A DNA stretch of 64,000 nucleotides from Sphagnum compactum (taxonomy: Eukaryota > Bryophyta > Sphagnopsida > Sphagnales): positions 20,522,001 through 20,586,000 of the forward strand of contig OZ234494.1 in the NCBI GenBank assembly GCA_965153455.1, written 5' to 3'. The notes below the pieces were generated by a model. That model worked only from the letters and a program-made list of their open reading frames with translations, searched no databases and was not told the DNA's origin. A program made the position numbers and the translations under genes. Positions 49,646 through 62,335 of the stretch are shown one piece after another; position 1 is the stretch's first letter, and every line of letters starts with the position of its first letter.

Positions 49646-49810
49646 ATTGTTGCATCTGAGAAGATCCAAAATAGTCAAGAAAGTAGTGGTCTTGATTATC
49701 TGAATGCTAGCCTAATTAATGAGGATTTTGCTGATAAGAATATCTCATCCAAAGGAAAATACCTATGTTCTACCATAGATAAAGAGGGCCTTCCCCACAA
49801 TCATGTATAA
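49646..49810 (+). other. Exon-like open segment, family unknown
   Basis: A consensus acceptor (tgtttcag) is followed by an open frame reading IVASEKIQNSQESSGLDYLN and running to a stop at 49,810. It lies on the same strand as the AP2-like relic and could be its last exon, but no continuous model could be built. Confidence 0.3.
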
Positions 49811-49977
49811 CCCACTGATGAGTGACCAACTCAAACTTAATAACTCAAACCACGTTGTGTGGTAGATTTCAGATTATGCACTCAAAAGGTTTTAAAGGTA
49901 CTTGAGGCATGGTGATGCTTTCATTTCTTGGGCAAATGATAACAAACTCAAACCCCACTTCCTTTGCAGCTGATATG

Positions 49978-50145
49978 AATGCACTTCACACACTTGATGC
50001 CTTTTGTAATGGAATAGGGACCACCTGTAAGCATTTTCAAGTCCATCAGCATGAGCCAGTAATGTGCATCCTTTAAGTACTTGCCATTGCAGCTACATTC
50101 TGTGTTTTAGATGCTTTTTAAGAATTTTCCCTTCCTTTTGACCCT
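49978..50145. repeat. Second copy of the 170-bp repeat seen at 25.65-25.83 kb
   Basis: Same orientation as the first copy. On the - strand it is open through YWLMLMDLKMLTGGPY, unlike the first copy. Confidence 0.65.
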
Positions 50146-53140
50146 CTGTAACATCTATGGCTTTGGCTCATCAGCATGCACTCAAGGTTCCTAGATATTT
50201 TTCCTTGCTCTAGACCTTGCAGGCTTGCACTCTACGTGTAGATTCTCTGGCTTTGAAACTTGCAATAATTATTACTTTCTTGATATGAAGCATCTGAAAA
50301 TCAATGTACAGTTCAATACATTTCCATCTGTCTATTTTAACCCTAAGGCTAACCATCACTTTTTTCATCCTTTCACTTTAGTAGGAACAGCAATTCCCAC
50401 ATAGTTACATCCTCCTGCAAGAAAGGACAAGGTGCCAAGCTGAAGCTTGAATACCTGAAGGTGTGCATGAGTTCCTGTGTGTTGCTGCAAGTACCACTCA
50501 AATAACACTGTAGGATTGCCTTGAGTCTTGAAGCAATTCTGTAATGCATATCTTTGCAACACAGATTGAGCATCAGTAGGCAGTGACATCCAGTTGAAGG
50601 GTGATGTTCAGTGGGGAGGATCAGATATGGCTATCAATGAAAGGTCCTTTGGCAATAACGCAATAGCAGTAGTTGGCCACATAGTGCCCCACAGAAACTA
50701 CAAAATACTTGTCAACTGTAGGAGAGAGGAGACAGATGAATTCAAGGAGGAGTTCCGATTGGATGTGAAATTGTCTAGGCTATGAATGAGCCCAGTTTAG
50801 CAAACTCAAACCAAATCCTGTTGCACCATCATTGGGCTTTTGTCTCTCTCCCTGATAGACATAATATCTCCAACAATGGCCTTCACTAGTAGCAGATTCT
50901 GTAAAGATGCTGGCATTCGAGACAAAGCATGTGATGGACTATCTTCAATGCAATCAGCAGGAACAAGGTGCCACTATGTGTGTGAATCCAGCATCTCTGG
51001 CTCAGGTTCAATTTATGGACTATATATGTATAGATACGTGTACGTATATGTGTTTTATAAAGAGAAGAATTACAAGAAAGAGAGGAATGCACACGTTTCT
51101 TGTCATTTCCAACAGCTGCAAGTCCAATGAAGCAAGTTGTGTCAGAAACTGCCATATTAATACATAAGGTTCATGAGCATAATAGATCCCCTCTGACCTT
51201 GCAAAATGGTAGCTGAGTCCAACCAAAAAAATAACAATCCTCTGAGCACCTCATGGTCCAACCAATTATATTTATGAATTGCAGAAAAATCTCCAGAACA
51301 ACAAATTGAAAGATAACATGACAATAAGTGCAATCATGGCGATATATATGGAGTTGCTGACAAAGTGGCAGGCCATCACCTTCATCACAATTAGCAGCAA
51401 CAAGCCACCATGACTACCCACTGGTGTCATCAGCTACTGGTGGTGGGTGTCAAGAAGAATGTTCTAATCCTCCCAAAATCTGGGCATACAATACTATGGA
51501 TACACCTCAGTTCAACTGCCAGGTGCTGCATTTGGCTTATGGAGTTCATATCCTTCATTTTGCCAGTTCCAACCATGAGCCTTTACTTTTGCTCCAACTT
51601 AGTTCCAGATTGTTTGCTATGTTAATGATTTTCTGTTGAAATGGAGGCTGGAGATGTAAAGAAGATCCTGACAACTTTTATGAGAAGAAGATAGATAAAA
51701 TCTGAGCACACAAATTGGGTCTGATTTATCCACACACAACCAAACTTTGGGAGGAATCTCAGCTTGTCCAACATGAGTACAATTCAAAAAAATCATCAGG
51801 CCTCTGCCTTCCCCTAAATTGCATTTGTGTACACTGCAATGCTTGCATTCTTGTTGGGAAATTTTTCAACTAGGACCCTGTGATGTGCACTACTCTTTGT
51901 GTTTGTACTATGCAACAAAGCTAAGAGTACATGTTGTCTATACTCCTGCTTACATGATGTTTTTCTGCTAGGGATGTGATGGGTATTAGCTCATGTTGCA
52001 AATGAGGTATCAACCACCTTCTCCTCTATGTCCCTGAAACATTGCTGCCAAATCTCCTCATCTCCTGCATATTACTCAGGAGAGAGTGATCAGTTAGCTG
52101 TTGGTTCTATGGGCCAAACGAACACCAATTTTCACAAGTCAACATACACCTCTTAATGCTCCACATGTATCTGGTAAAGGAGAGATGTGCAAGGATGATA
52201 TAGAGCAGGCTTACATGACAAGCTCCCTTGCTATCCTCTTGAATCTTAACACTAGTTGTTCCTGAATCTCTACCCTAGTGATTACAGAAAAGGTAATTTG
52301 ACCCAATCCTCAACCATTTACAAACAGGACAAACAGGAAGCTGTTGCAGGCAGGGGAAAAAGAAAGGTTATGGATACAAAAAGCTTTATGCCACTGTACT
52401 GCAAGGTAAACTGATATATTTCATTCCAGGTAAGATTTGTACCTTCAGAAAGATGGTGAGTGCTTCTGCAGAATCAAAAGTTTGCTAAACATTGACTGCT
52501 GCCTCCTACAAGCCCAACTCTTGGCAGAAAAATGACACAATTCATTGTACATTTGACTATATGCAGTGTGGGCTGGTGCTTACAACAGTCATACCAGAGA
52601 TTATGTGCAATACATGCATCATGGAAGCAATACTTGGTAACACCAATCACGCAGATTATACCCAATAACCCTGTAGAAATTAACTATTGTATACTTAACC
52701 TCTGAGACATCATGCATCCAGTAATCACATGCTTCCTATCACTAGTGAATTACCAAGCATTTCTCTGCTAATCCGAGACCCCAAAACTCCAAAAGACATA
52801 GGAATTGGTGCTGAATCAATATATTTAATGAATTGTCAAGGTAAAATAACACGAGCCTTCAGATACAGTAGTGCAACCAAGCTCCTAGTTCAACAGCTTT
52901 CAGTAATTTAGCTAGTATATCTGGCAGGCCACAAATATGGTGATGCCTTCTCAAGGATGGACACTTTCTGACCATCCAAACTCATGATGGAAGAAATGAT
53001 TGTTGCACCAATCTTCTGATTCTTTGGATGACCAGTTGGAACTGGTCTGGTTCTGGGTTATACCAATGTGGGTAACATGGAGCATCTCGCTGAGCTGAAA
53101 TTTTCCATCCACAAGGATTTGCAAGGTGGCCATGTGCCCT
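50146..53140. other. Unassigned region, no gene recognised
   Basis: Several 60-100-codon frames on both strands (for example - strand 50,365-50,590 and + strand 51,410-51,640) have mixed, protein-like composition but match nothing I know and lack a coherent chain of splice sites. They may be exons of diverged or decayed genes. Confidence 0.3.
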
Positions 53141-53145
53141 AACCA

Positions 53146-53514
53146 CTAATAGGAGGCTATTGTGCAGAAGGCGAAAGAAAGAACCTTGGCATCATGCATC
53201 ACATTGTCATCAAGAGTGAGAGGCTCCATGTTGATTGAAGATTGTCTCTCTGTTGGTCCTTTCCCTTGTAACTGCACCCCCATCAACTCCAACCCTCCTG
53301 ATGCCTTGCTTGTCATCCCTGACTCGTACTCCTCCTTATTGCCTGCTACTTCTTTGTCTGATTTCAACCTTTCAGCTGGCCCCTCCTTGTCATTCTCAAC
53401 TACATTGTTCTCCTCCAGTTCAGCTGCCATCCTGCAAAAACCTGCAGCACAATAAATAGAAGGAGATGATTGTATTGTATACACCATGTGCATTTGGAAA
53501 AATCTTTGTTCCAA
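53146..53514 (-). other. Open segment with an acidic, exon-like stretch, unknown
   Basis: On the - strand a CTGCAG acceptor-like site at about 53,440 precedes a stretch rich in Glu, Lys and Asn (RMAAELEENNVVENDKEG). Hydrophilic composition and absence of stops for 122 codons suggest a disordered coding exon, but there is no domain and no supported partner exon. Confidence 0.25.
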
Positions 53515-55564
53515 ATGCTACGTTCTCTCCGAGTGGTTCATTGATGGTAAGGAACTGATCACTCCAACTGAATTGTTGAGTATGTGCTTCCAGAGATACA
53601 ACACCATAAAACCTCAAAACCATTCATCTTTGCAAATTGCCCTGAATCCATGTTTGTTTTCTGAAACCTAAACCCCTATTCTTGGATAAGATTCAAACAG
53701 AACAAATTTGCAGAAAATTCAATAGGATGAAAGAGAGCTAGGATGGTGACAGGAAGACAGAGAGAGAGCATCTGCTGCCATTGCAGCTTGACCTACACCT
53801 TATTCCTAATGTCATCCATCTCCTACGCCCAAACATCCATAAATTTCAAAGTGATAGAGAAGATGAGTACTACACAAGGTCTGGCAACAAATGTAGCAGA
53901 TTGAATAAGCAGATTCTTGCACTCGAATTTTGTGGAGTGGAGAAGATTCAATACTCTCAAAGAGCTTATCTTGCATGGGATGTACTCTCTTTAGAAATTC
54001 ATGAGTACAATACCATCACCTTGTCATACACACAAAGAGTTGTTGCTTCCCTTGGTGAAGCTGCAAAGTCCTGGCCTTATATGTCCTCTCACACAACACA
54101 AGGGATTCATTGCTGATTCCTTTTACACGCATATGGGCAAGAAGCCACATTTTCTAACCTATGGCTTACCGGGATTGAGTCTAAGCATGATATGGTAACA
54201 CTTCTTGCTGCTGACATATAAACAAGAAAAAGTCAGCCTGGGATGCTAGATGCTTATTCCCATATCAAGTGCACAAATTTGAGGAAGGTTGTCTTCAACA
54301 CTATGTACACATCCAAGATCTTATTTGAAGAAACAAAGCAAAACAGGAAACCTCTCCTGCCAATGCCTAAGACTTATGAAAGGGGAACAAGCCACTCCAG
54401 GCATTCGACAGCATCTGCTATGCAAAACAAAAGCACATCCATTAGACCAAGGGTGAGACATGTTGGAATTCATTAATCTTCCATTTCCTGTTTGTTGTGC
54501 CTTTCGCCAACTGCTATTGAAGTTCGACTGACCCAGAAAGCTAGTGACATACCTAAGTAGAGAAGAAAATGTATTCACATCTCTTGAGAAGATAGAGAAT
54601 GCAGAAAGCTCCAGTTGACATCCGTGCCAAAATGTGACAGATAGGATTCAGGTAGCAGGTCCAGATCCCCATATGCAAATGAGCTTTCATCAACTGCAAT
54701 GCTTTGAGGATGCACAATTGCACTGGTCTGGTCAGTCAGGCATGGCAGCTCTCAAGACACAATGGAAAGAAGTTTAGGAGTCTATCTTAGAAATCAGGTT
54801 CAAACAAGAGCACTAGGATGAAGAAGCTAGGATACTATCTGGTAAGAATAAGAGACACCAGGCAGGGATAAGGGAAGGAAGTCATGCTTGCTTCTCTGAG
54901 CTCAACATCAAAGTTTTTATTTGGGCTTTGATAATTTTGAATCAAGGTATGGGTCCAAGAAATGACTGCACCAATTGCTCACGTGCACTGTAAATTCAGG
55001 TACACATGCATACATATGCCATTTTTTGAATGATCTCCATTCTGTCTATCCCTCCATGAATGCAAAGCAAATGTATGTTGAAATTGAATTTTTGGGTGGA
55101 AATCCCAATGATAATTGGGGCCAAATGAAAAATTAGTGCAACTAAATACAACTTTCCTCATTTTGGCAGAGCATGCTGGGCTCCATATTGTGATCCCATC
55201 CAGGGTTTCTTTTCAATTTGCGGAGGTTGCTTGTGCAGCAACTTGGGTTTAGAATAAGTTGCCCACATATCAACATAGAGTCATATGCTGTAAAAATTAT
55301 AGGCAACATCATCATTACGAAATGTTGTAATACGGCGAATTGGCAAAACTATTGAGGTAAAGTTTATTTACTCTGCAACCAAAAGTCCACACACAAATTT
55401 TGAAAATAAATTTTGTCTTTCAAAGTAGATGTGAAAGCAATTTACTTGGAGCCAAACAAACTCCACACTAAACTAGAAGTTGGTTTTTTTTTTAAAAATT
55501 TGAGAAAGTGAGCTCAACTTCGAAATTAAAAGTTCAGGGTTTGAAGAACAAGGCTCATAACCTC
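53515..55564. other. Unassigned region
   Basis: A + strand frame at 53,781-54,116 (FQSDREDEYYTRSGNK, FCGVEKIQYSQRAYLAWD) and another at 54,243-54,476 are not recognised. No clear splice chain joins them. The rest has short frames only. Confidence 0.3.
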
Positions 55565-55860
55565 ACTAACAGTTCCATCAAGATTTCTCTTCACAAGTTG
55601 GAGGCTGAACCAGACAAAAACAGAGTTTTAGTGAGGTTGTACCTGAAGAGAATATTTTTGTGTCAATTAGTTGTACTAGTGTAAAGGCACCAACTTTAAA
55701 TCCAAAGAATGCTCCAGATTCAAAGCTGATCCAAAGTAGCTTTTCTTCCCCAGGCCTCAACACTGACTCTGGGTCCCTCTCTATCAATCTTCTTCCAACC
55801 ACTCATGCTCCACTCTTTCCCTCACTATGCTCTAATACAAAAACATGGGAATAAAACTCA
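55565..55860. repeat. Second copy of the 300-bp repeat seen at 28.08-28.40 kb
   Basis: Same orientation as the first copy and somewhat less AT-rich, which may mean it has lost fewer C bases to methylation-driven C-to-T change. Confidence 0.7.
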
Positions 55861-56650
55861 GCAATGGACTTGAGTCATAGCAATTCCAATGGAAAGCTAG
55901 TGCAATTAAGAAATTAATTTCTAGGGATTGCAAGTCTGTGATCTTGTTCACTTCAAATAAACGAAAGGAAATTCAATTCAATCAAAGTTGCCAGTGAATG
56001 CGAGATTTACTGTTGACATTGATCTTACAATCAAAGAACTTTTATTTTGGGATTTTTGCCCAATCAAGGCCCTTAACCTGTATAGGTATAAGCAGCTACA
56101 GATTTGACCAACCATTTGGGACAGCTCTACTCAGATTTTAGGCCCGGGAAAGAAAATCAGGCTTGACTGCCATGTAATCCTCCCAAAATGCCCATGGTGA
56201 TCGTGCCTTGACTTATTACATTGGTGGCTGTCAAGGGTTTCTAAGCTGACCGGTTTGAGGAAGTTTGCAGCTCAAACTGCCCAGTGACCTTTAGGGGCTA
56301 GCAGGACTTGAGAGCAATTATCTTAGTCCTTACCTTTTTCACTCCCTCCTCAGTGTTGCAATTCCATTGTAAAGTTTGGGGATTAAGTTATGTGACCCAG
56401 CACTCACGTTGGTACCATAGTAAAAATCCCAAAATCTATTTAAATTATTTCTAAATATTGCAAATATCCCTTTCTCAAACTGAATCCTTGTCTCTGAGTT
56501 CAAATCTACCATTTTTTTGGGCCTAATATGGCCACTAAGAGGCCTCAGTCAAAAAGGTGAAGGTCCCCACTTGGGTGCTGGTTCACCCTGGCCAATCCTG
56601 CTATTTCTCCCTCTCATTACTTAGGTCAGTAGTAAGGAAAATGTCAAATA

Positions 56651-56994
56651 GGCCAAGAGTCTTTAATGACAGCAGGACAAAATGTACTGCCATTTTTTTT
56701 CTTCCTGCTTGCCCTTTGCCCGTTTAAGGTGTTCAAGTGCATCCAAAAAAAAAAAAAAAACATGTTCATAACTTGCTTAGGAGGTTCTAAACATTTAACA
56801 TGGCAAATTTTACACACCATGTTAAGAATATAGGATGCCATACACCCTCAAGTATATGGCATGTTGTGGGTACAAACGGTATCTGGGCATCACACAATAT
56901 TTCTGGGAAAATATTAATCGGGCCAATGGCAGACAAGGGGAACAAAATGAATGTGTCATACCTTTGTACTGCTGTTTTTAAAGGCCCTTGGCTG
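56651..56994. mobile_element. MITE-like element with long terminal inverted repeats
   Basis: The left end reads ggccaagagtctttaatgac; the right end is its inverted, diverged counterpart (…ttaaaggcccttggctgg). The inverted similarity continues inward for roughly 85 bases on each side, with 'tcttcctgcttgccctttg' facing 'gacaaggggaacaaa'. A run of 16 A lies near the middle of the left half. There is no coding capacity. The total length of about 340 bp suits a non-autonomous DNA transposon. It lies just left of direct repeat D copy 2. Confidence 0.55.
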
Positions 56995-57029
56995 GTTTAA
57001 CATTTTTTTAGTATATTGTGGTCCCTTGC

Positions 57030-59730
57030 AGCGTGATGCGGGTGTTTGATTTTTGAAATAACAGTTGGTTTTTGGTTTTGATGCCGATGTTTGATTTTTG
57101 AAATAAAAGTTGGTTTTGGGTTTGCAAAGCAATTAAAGAATCCCGGGATTTTAAAAACTTGTGTTGGGTGGGTATGAGTTTGTGGTTTGGTCCCTTGTGA
57201 AGCTGGGTATATTTTCTGGTTCTTTAACAAATTCCCCCTTTTTTTGTAGTTTAAAACATACTCAACCTGAATACAGCTCAGGTTTTAATTCCCCATTTTA
57301 TTTGTAGTTTAAAACATACTGAACTGGAATGTAGCTCCAGTAGTTTTTTAATTGAAGAGAAAAGGTCAGGAAGTCATTTTCTCAGTGTGCATGTCAATGG
57401 TTTTTTTTCAAATTTGTGATGTAGGTTGGGTGGTTACAAATTGTGAGTGCTTGTATGTCGAGGTGGCTTTTTTTTCTTGGACAAGTGGATCCAATTGGTT
57501 ACATAGAGATTTTATTTTTTCCCAGATGGGTCATCATATTTGTGTACGTTTGAAACTTGCTAGGTAGTGACAAATTTTTAAGTGTTGCATGTTCAAGTGG
57601 GTAAATTTTTCTTCATTATTTAAGCTTGATCAACTGTTGGCTTTTGAACAATATAGTGTTATGGAGACAAATGTTTCAATATGGAAAGTTTTGTGACTAT
57701 TGAATGTGAAGAGTTGTCCATCTATGCTTGCTCTATCTTGCTCTATCTCATAATCATTCACAACAAAAAAACACTTAAACCATTATACAAAATTTACATC
57801 TTTGATTTATAATTTCTATGCAAGTTTTTGAAAGGCTAAAGGAGGATTAACATAATCTTGCAACCAAAAAAAAACTAGACACACATATAGTCAAAATAAT
57901 CAAAGTTTTAATAAATCAAAAAACTAGGACCACTAAAAGGGGAGTGTCTTTTAATTTTCCATTGTCTATGGAAGATACTTAAGAATATAAGAATAGAGGA
58001 AAAAGAGGAAAATGTGCATTGTTCTTAAATGGGGATGTTAGAAAATCGACCTTTTCTTGTATCATATCATTAGTAAAGTAGATTTGTGCAAAAAGAAAAA
58101 AGTTGAAAACTAGCATAAGAAATTTAGATAGTAGACAATGTATGGTAGTAACACTTGCAAGTGATAGTGTAAAAACTTCACAAACCAAATAAAGTGCCTC
58201 AACAAGATCATCAGGGAATCCCAATTTATGATTACCTTCCAAACAATTGCATTATTTAACTTTATGGTTTATAGCCACCATTCTTCTTCCACTTAAAGTT
58301 CATTGGAACTTGAAAGGACACCATAAGATGAAACCCTCAAATGATTTTGGTTGCACAATAGACCCAAACTTTCAAATATGCATCATGGACACAAATATTC
58401 TAATTTTGGCACAATGCATTTAGAAGACTTAAGTTTCCATTTTTACATAGAACATTTACAATACTCAAAATCTGTAGATATGCGGGATCAAATTTTAAAA
58501 GGAAACTTGGATATGTAAAACAAAAAAATTAGTCAACATTGAGATCAGTGAAAAACTTGGATATGTAAAAAGAAAAATTAGTTAGCATTGAGATCAGTGA
58601 AAAACTTGGATAATGAATGTGATGTCAAGTTACACTTCAAAAGTTCATATCATTGCAACTTGTGACATTCCAATCTCTAATGCATCAACATTCAAGAACC
58701 CATAAACATAATTTAGAGCTATTGATTGGAATTAGAAAGAAATCCAAGTTCATGTGTACCTTCAAAAGGAAAAATATGTAAAAAACCTCAATGTTGTGCC
58801 ATTCTAAGCATTGAAAAAGCAACAAATAACAAATATTTGATCTTGAATGTAACATTGTAAAATGATGCAATCAAGGTAGGAATGAGAAGATGTGCAAAAA
58901 CTATTCCTAAGCCAATTATAAGCTTACTTTTAAAAACAAGAGAATTTTGTCCTTGTGACACTCCTTTATTGCACTTGCCACCATTGCTTTTGTATACTAA
59001 CCTTCATCAAGAATCACAAGATTTATTGTGACATGTTTTAAATTTCTTTGTCGCAATAATTTATTTTGTGCTCCAATGAGATGATGTAAAGGAGGAAGAG
59101 AAAAATGAAAGGAATGAAAAAATAAAAAATACAGTGATTTGTAGTGTTTTTTTGAAATAAAAACAATTAAATTAACCACATAGATCCAAACATTTCCTAG
59201 GTTGCCACTCGTAGTAACAGTTTTGTAAAATTGTTGCAGCCACCTATGATAGTTGCCATGTAATGTAAATTAATGTTGAAGATCCTTGCCAATGGACCTA
59301 CTTGAGAAATTTGAAAAAGAAACTTCAAAAAAGATGAGTGTTAGTGGCTTGTTGAGTTTTGACTTGGTTATCAAGTCAATAATTAATAACCTACAATTGG
59401 TAATTGAATTTTTTGATAGTTTGATATTATTAACCTAACCACTTGATATTGAATTTTCAAAATCTAATATTCTTATCAAAATGACTTGGTTATCATTCAA
59501 GTAGGTTATCAATATTAATACATTAAGCATTTTTATGATTAAAAACAAAAAGAAAAAAATTTAACAACTAACCAACCAATAATTAACAATTCAAGATAGC
59601 CAGTGATTAATCAATTAGTTATTTGATAACCTAATCGACACTCCAATTATGTTATTAAAAAACTACAAAGTAGTTATGAAAATAAATGCATTAGGCAACA
59701 CCACTAGTACAGAACGATTTTATGCAAATA
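57030..59730. repeat. Direct repeat D, copy 2 (about 2.7 kb)
   Basis: Same orientation as copy 1 at 43,440-45,915. This copy has extra material: a repeated lead-in with 'gtttgattttt(g/c)gaaata' twice at 57,040-57,115, a local tandem duplication at 58,503-58,610 and an insertion around 59,320-59,450. Reading frames differ between copies, arguing for non-coding, unconstrained sequence. Confidence 0.7.
58503..58610. repeat. About 55-bp tandem duplication inside repeat D copy 2
   Basis: The phrase 'acttggatatgtaaaa' followed by 'cattgagatcagtgaaaa' occurs twice in a row here; copy 1 at about 44,890-44,960 has it once. The duplication therefore arose after the two copies separated, or was lost in copy 1. 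Confidence 0.7.
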
Positions 59731-61266
59731 TTTATACTAAATTCCATAATATTGTACATATGACTATTTATATTTACACCCACAAGAACGACTAGTGACA
59801 TACCCATTCGGATCATATCTTTTCTTAGGCTTCATTGTCAAAGCATTTTTATTCCTGCCAAACCTGGCTGAACAATTGAAGCTTTCTTTATATCAGTGGA
59901 AAGAAACTTGAACCAGGAGAGTGAGTCCTTACACATGTATATAACTGGCACACGGCTAGTGCATACAGGTTGTGAGAGTTGGGTTACTTAGGTCCTACAT
60001 AGACCAGGTAGGCCTTAAATTGGAAACACTCCTGTAGGAAAGTAATGAGATCTGATAGTTGTTGTATTGCATAAAACATTTGGAGAAACTTCTTAGTGTA
60101 TTCTCACAAAACATTATTTTCATGAATATCTTTCTCCTAGAAAAGAGGGCCACAGTGAACCAGCACTCACAAATGCATGCCGGTTATTACTCACTTGTGG
60201 ATCACTGGTGCTGAGAAAAGAGAAGGTATCTTATGCCTACTATTTTGTAGTGGGCTCAACCTTTCCCCCATTTATAAACATATTGTCCTCCCATGCCTAA
60301 GTAGTAGGTGTAAGATAGGTGGTAGGACGGAGATCTTACCTCCTCTCCTCTTACTTGTTCTTTTTCTACCTCGTACTCGCTTGGACACACCTCCTCTGAT
60401 TTCTTTAGCATATCTAAATAGGGCCACAATGAACCTGCACCATTGTAGTGCCCCTTTGGACTGATTTGTCGTGCCTTAGGCATTTCATGTCCTAACTCCT
60501 AAACTATCTATGCATGCCACACACACAAAATTTACCTCAAGCCCATTTGGCCTTGTTAAACAAAACTTGTTAATTATCTAAACTCAATATGCAAACTAGA
60601 TCTTAGTCTAATGTAGCCTCTCCCAAGACAAGCCCAAGGCATTCCTAGGTTTGCAAAGTACAACACTAAGGGTTGTCTTGGAACAACACTTAGGTTATCA
60701 CATTAATAAAAAAACACAAGATGATAATGAGCCTGTTTCGAGGCAACCCAAGCAACTCAGGTTGCCTCTAATGATTTTATGATAAATTTTAAAATAAAAG
60801 TTTTTTTTTTGATGAAAAGGGGGCAACCAACATCAAATCATGACAAGCCAAAAAGATAATTGGGTTGTGGTGTGACTTGGTATCGCAGTGTGACTATACA
60901 AATATTAAATTATTATTTATGCTGTGAAAATTTTTAATAAGGTGAACTCAATTGTCATCTACCATCTGAAGTAGTCAACTATATATGTGCTAGTTGAGAT
61001 TAATGGACAGACACCTCGAAACAACCCTTATGGTCTTAAATTAATGGACAGACACCTTGAAACAACCCCTATGGTCTCAAAAGGGTTTTAATGCAACAAC
61101 ATGCAATGTTGTCTTGAGAAAACCAAGTCATCCCAAACCGACCCTAGTCAGTTCTCAAAAAACAAGCCTACTTTTTCTACACCCAAATCTGGGAACCCTT
61201 GGCTGTCAACCTGCAAGACACCGTATGAAGTCAAACCCCAAAAGGCATGTTTGGCCTAAGCCACCC
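59731..61266. other. Intergenic DNA, no gene recognised
   Basis: Near 60,995-61,080 the phrase 'ttaatggacagacacct' followed by 'gaaacaacccct' occurs twice in tandem. Otherwise only short frames. Confidence 0.4.
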
Positions 61267-61395
61267 GCATCACCACAGCGCCCCAGCGCTGGTGATTCTG
61301 GCAAAAGGCCCACCCCACATACATGACCCACATCACCACAGTACCCCAGCGCGGTGATCCCGACAAAAGGCCCACCCCACATTCATGACCCACAT
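61267..61395. repeat. About 62-bp tandem duplication
   Basis: Two units share 'gcatcaccacag' (or acatcaccacag), 'ccccagcgc', 'ggtgat', 'aaaaggcccaccccacat' and 'catgaccc'. The first unit contains the near-palindrome cagcgctgg. Confidence 0.7.
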
Positions 61396-61913
61396 ATGCC
61401 TCTTATTATATGAAAAGGCATGTCAAGCATCCTGTTCTTATTCAATTGTGTATGAATGTCAAGCAAGTTATATTTGGTTTCACCTTGATAACCAAATTTA
61501 TAAGAAATCTGTCTCATATATAATAGGCAAAAAAAAGATAATTATTAGGTATGTAGGTCAGGGCTGTTTTTACTACTACCTACTTACAACGTGCTTGTGA
61601 GTTGTCAGTAATAGGTAGTTTAAAAAAGCAACTGACGTATGTGGTTAACTAAGAAAGTTACTGGAACCCCAACAGAGAGCTGTTTCCTGACCAATTATAA
61701 TCTATCCTTCATGGTGCTTTGGTGGGTACTGCTTCATTGTGGCCTCTAAAGAGGACCTGGCAGAGCGTAAAATGCTGTTCGGCTTTCAAAAGTAGAAAGC
61801 CGTTTGCGGGCATTGCGTTTTTATGAAGTCACCCAGTTTCACGGACAAAAAAGAAACGAAACGAAACGGTATAACAGGAAAAAAATTAAAGAAATAAAAT
61901 GCGTCGTCCCCAC

Positions 61914-61960
61914 TTAAGCTACTGTAGAGAACACATTTAAGCTACTGTAGAGAACACGGG
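61914..61960. repeat. Short tandem duplication, about 23 bp
   Basis: 'ttaagctactgtagagaaca' occurs twice in a row. Confidence 0.75.
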
Positions 61961-62335
61961 TGAGGGCATTACCGGGTATTTTCTGTGCTCTCATTTCCGC
62001 TTATATTCAGCGACTTTATAAAAACGGAATGCCTGTAACAAACAAGATTTTCTTTCTTTTTTCTTAGAACCAATTTCTTAATTTTTTATTTTTTTTATGC
62101 TCCCATTAATTTGATTGCCTATGGACCCCACTGATGGTCGCCTATGGACCCCACTGACGCCGTAGGTGGTGCTCTATCCGGACCCCTCTGGACGTCCAGA
62201 AGAGCCGCTTTGTTCAATATTCTTTGGTTGCTCTTCGTGATCTGGACAGCACCTTTGTTCGAAGATCGTTCAACTCTTCGTTGGGTGCTCTATCTCATTG
62301 GGACGGCAACGTCATCCAAATCTTAGTTGCCCTGC

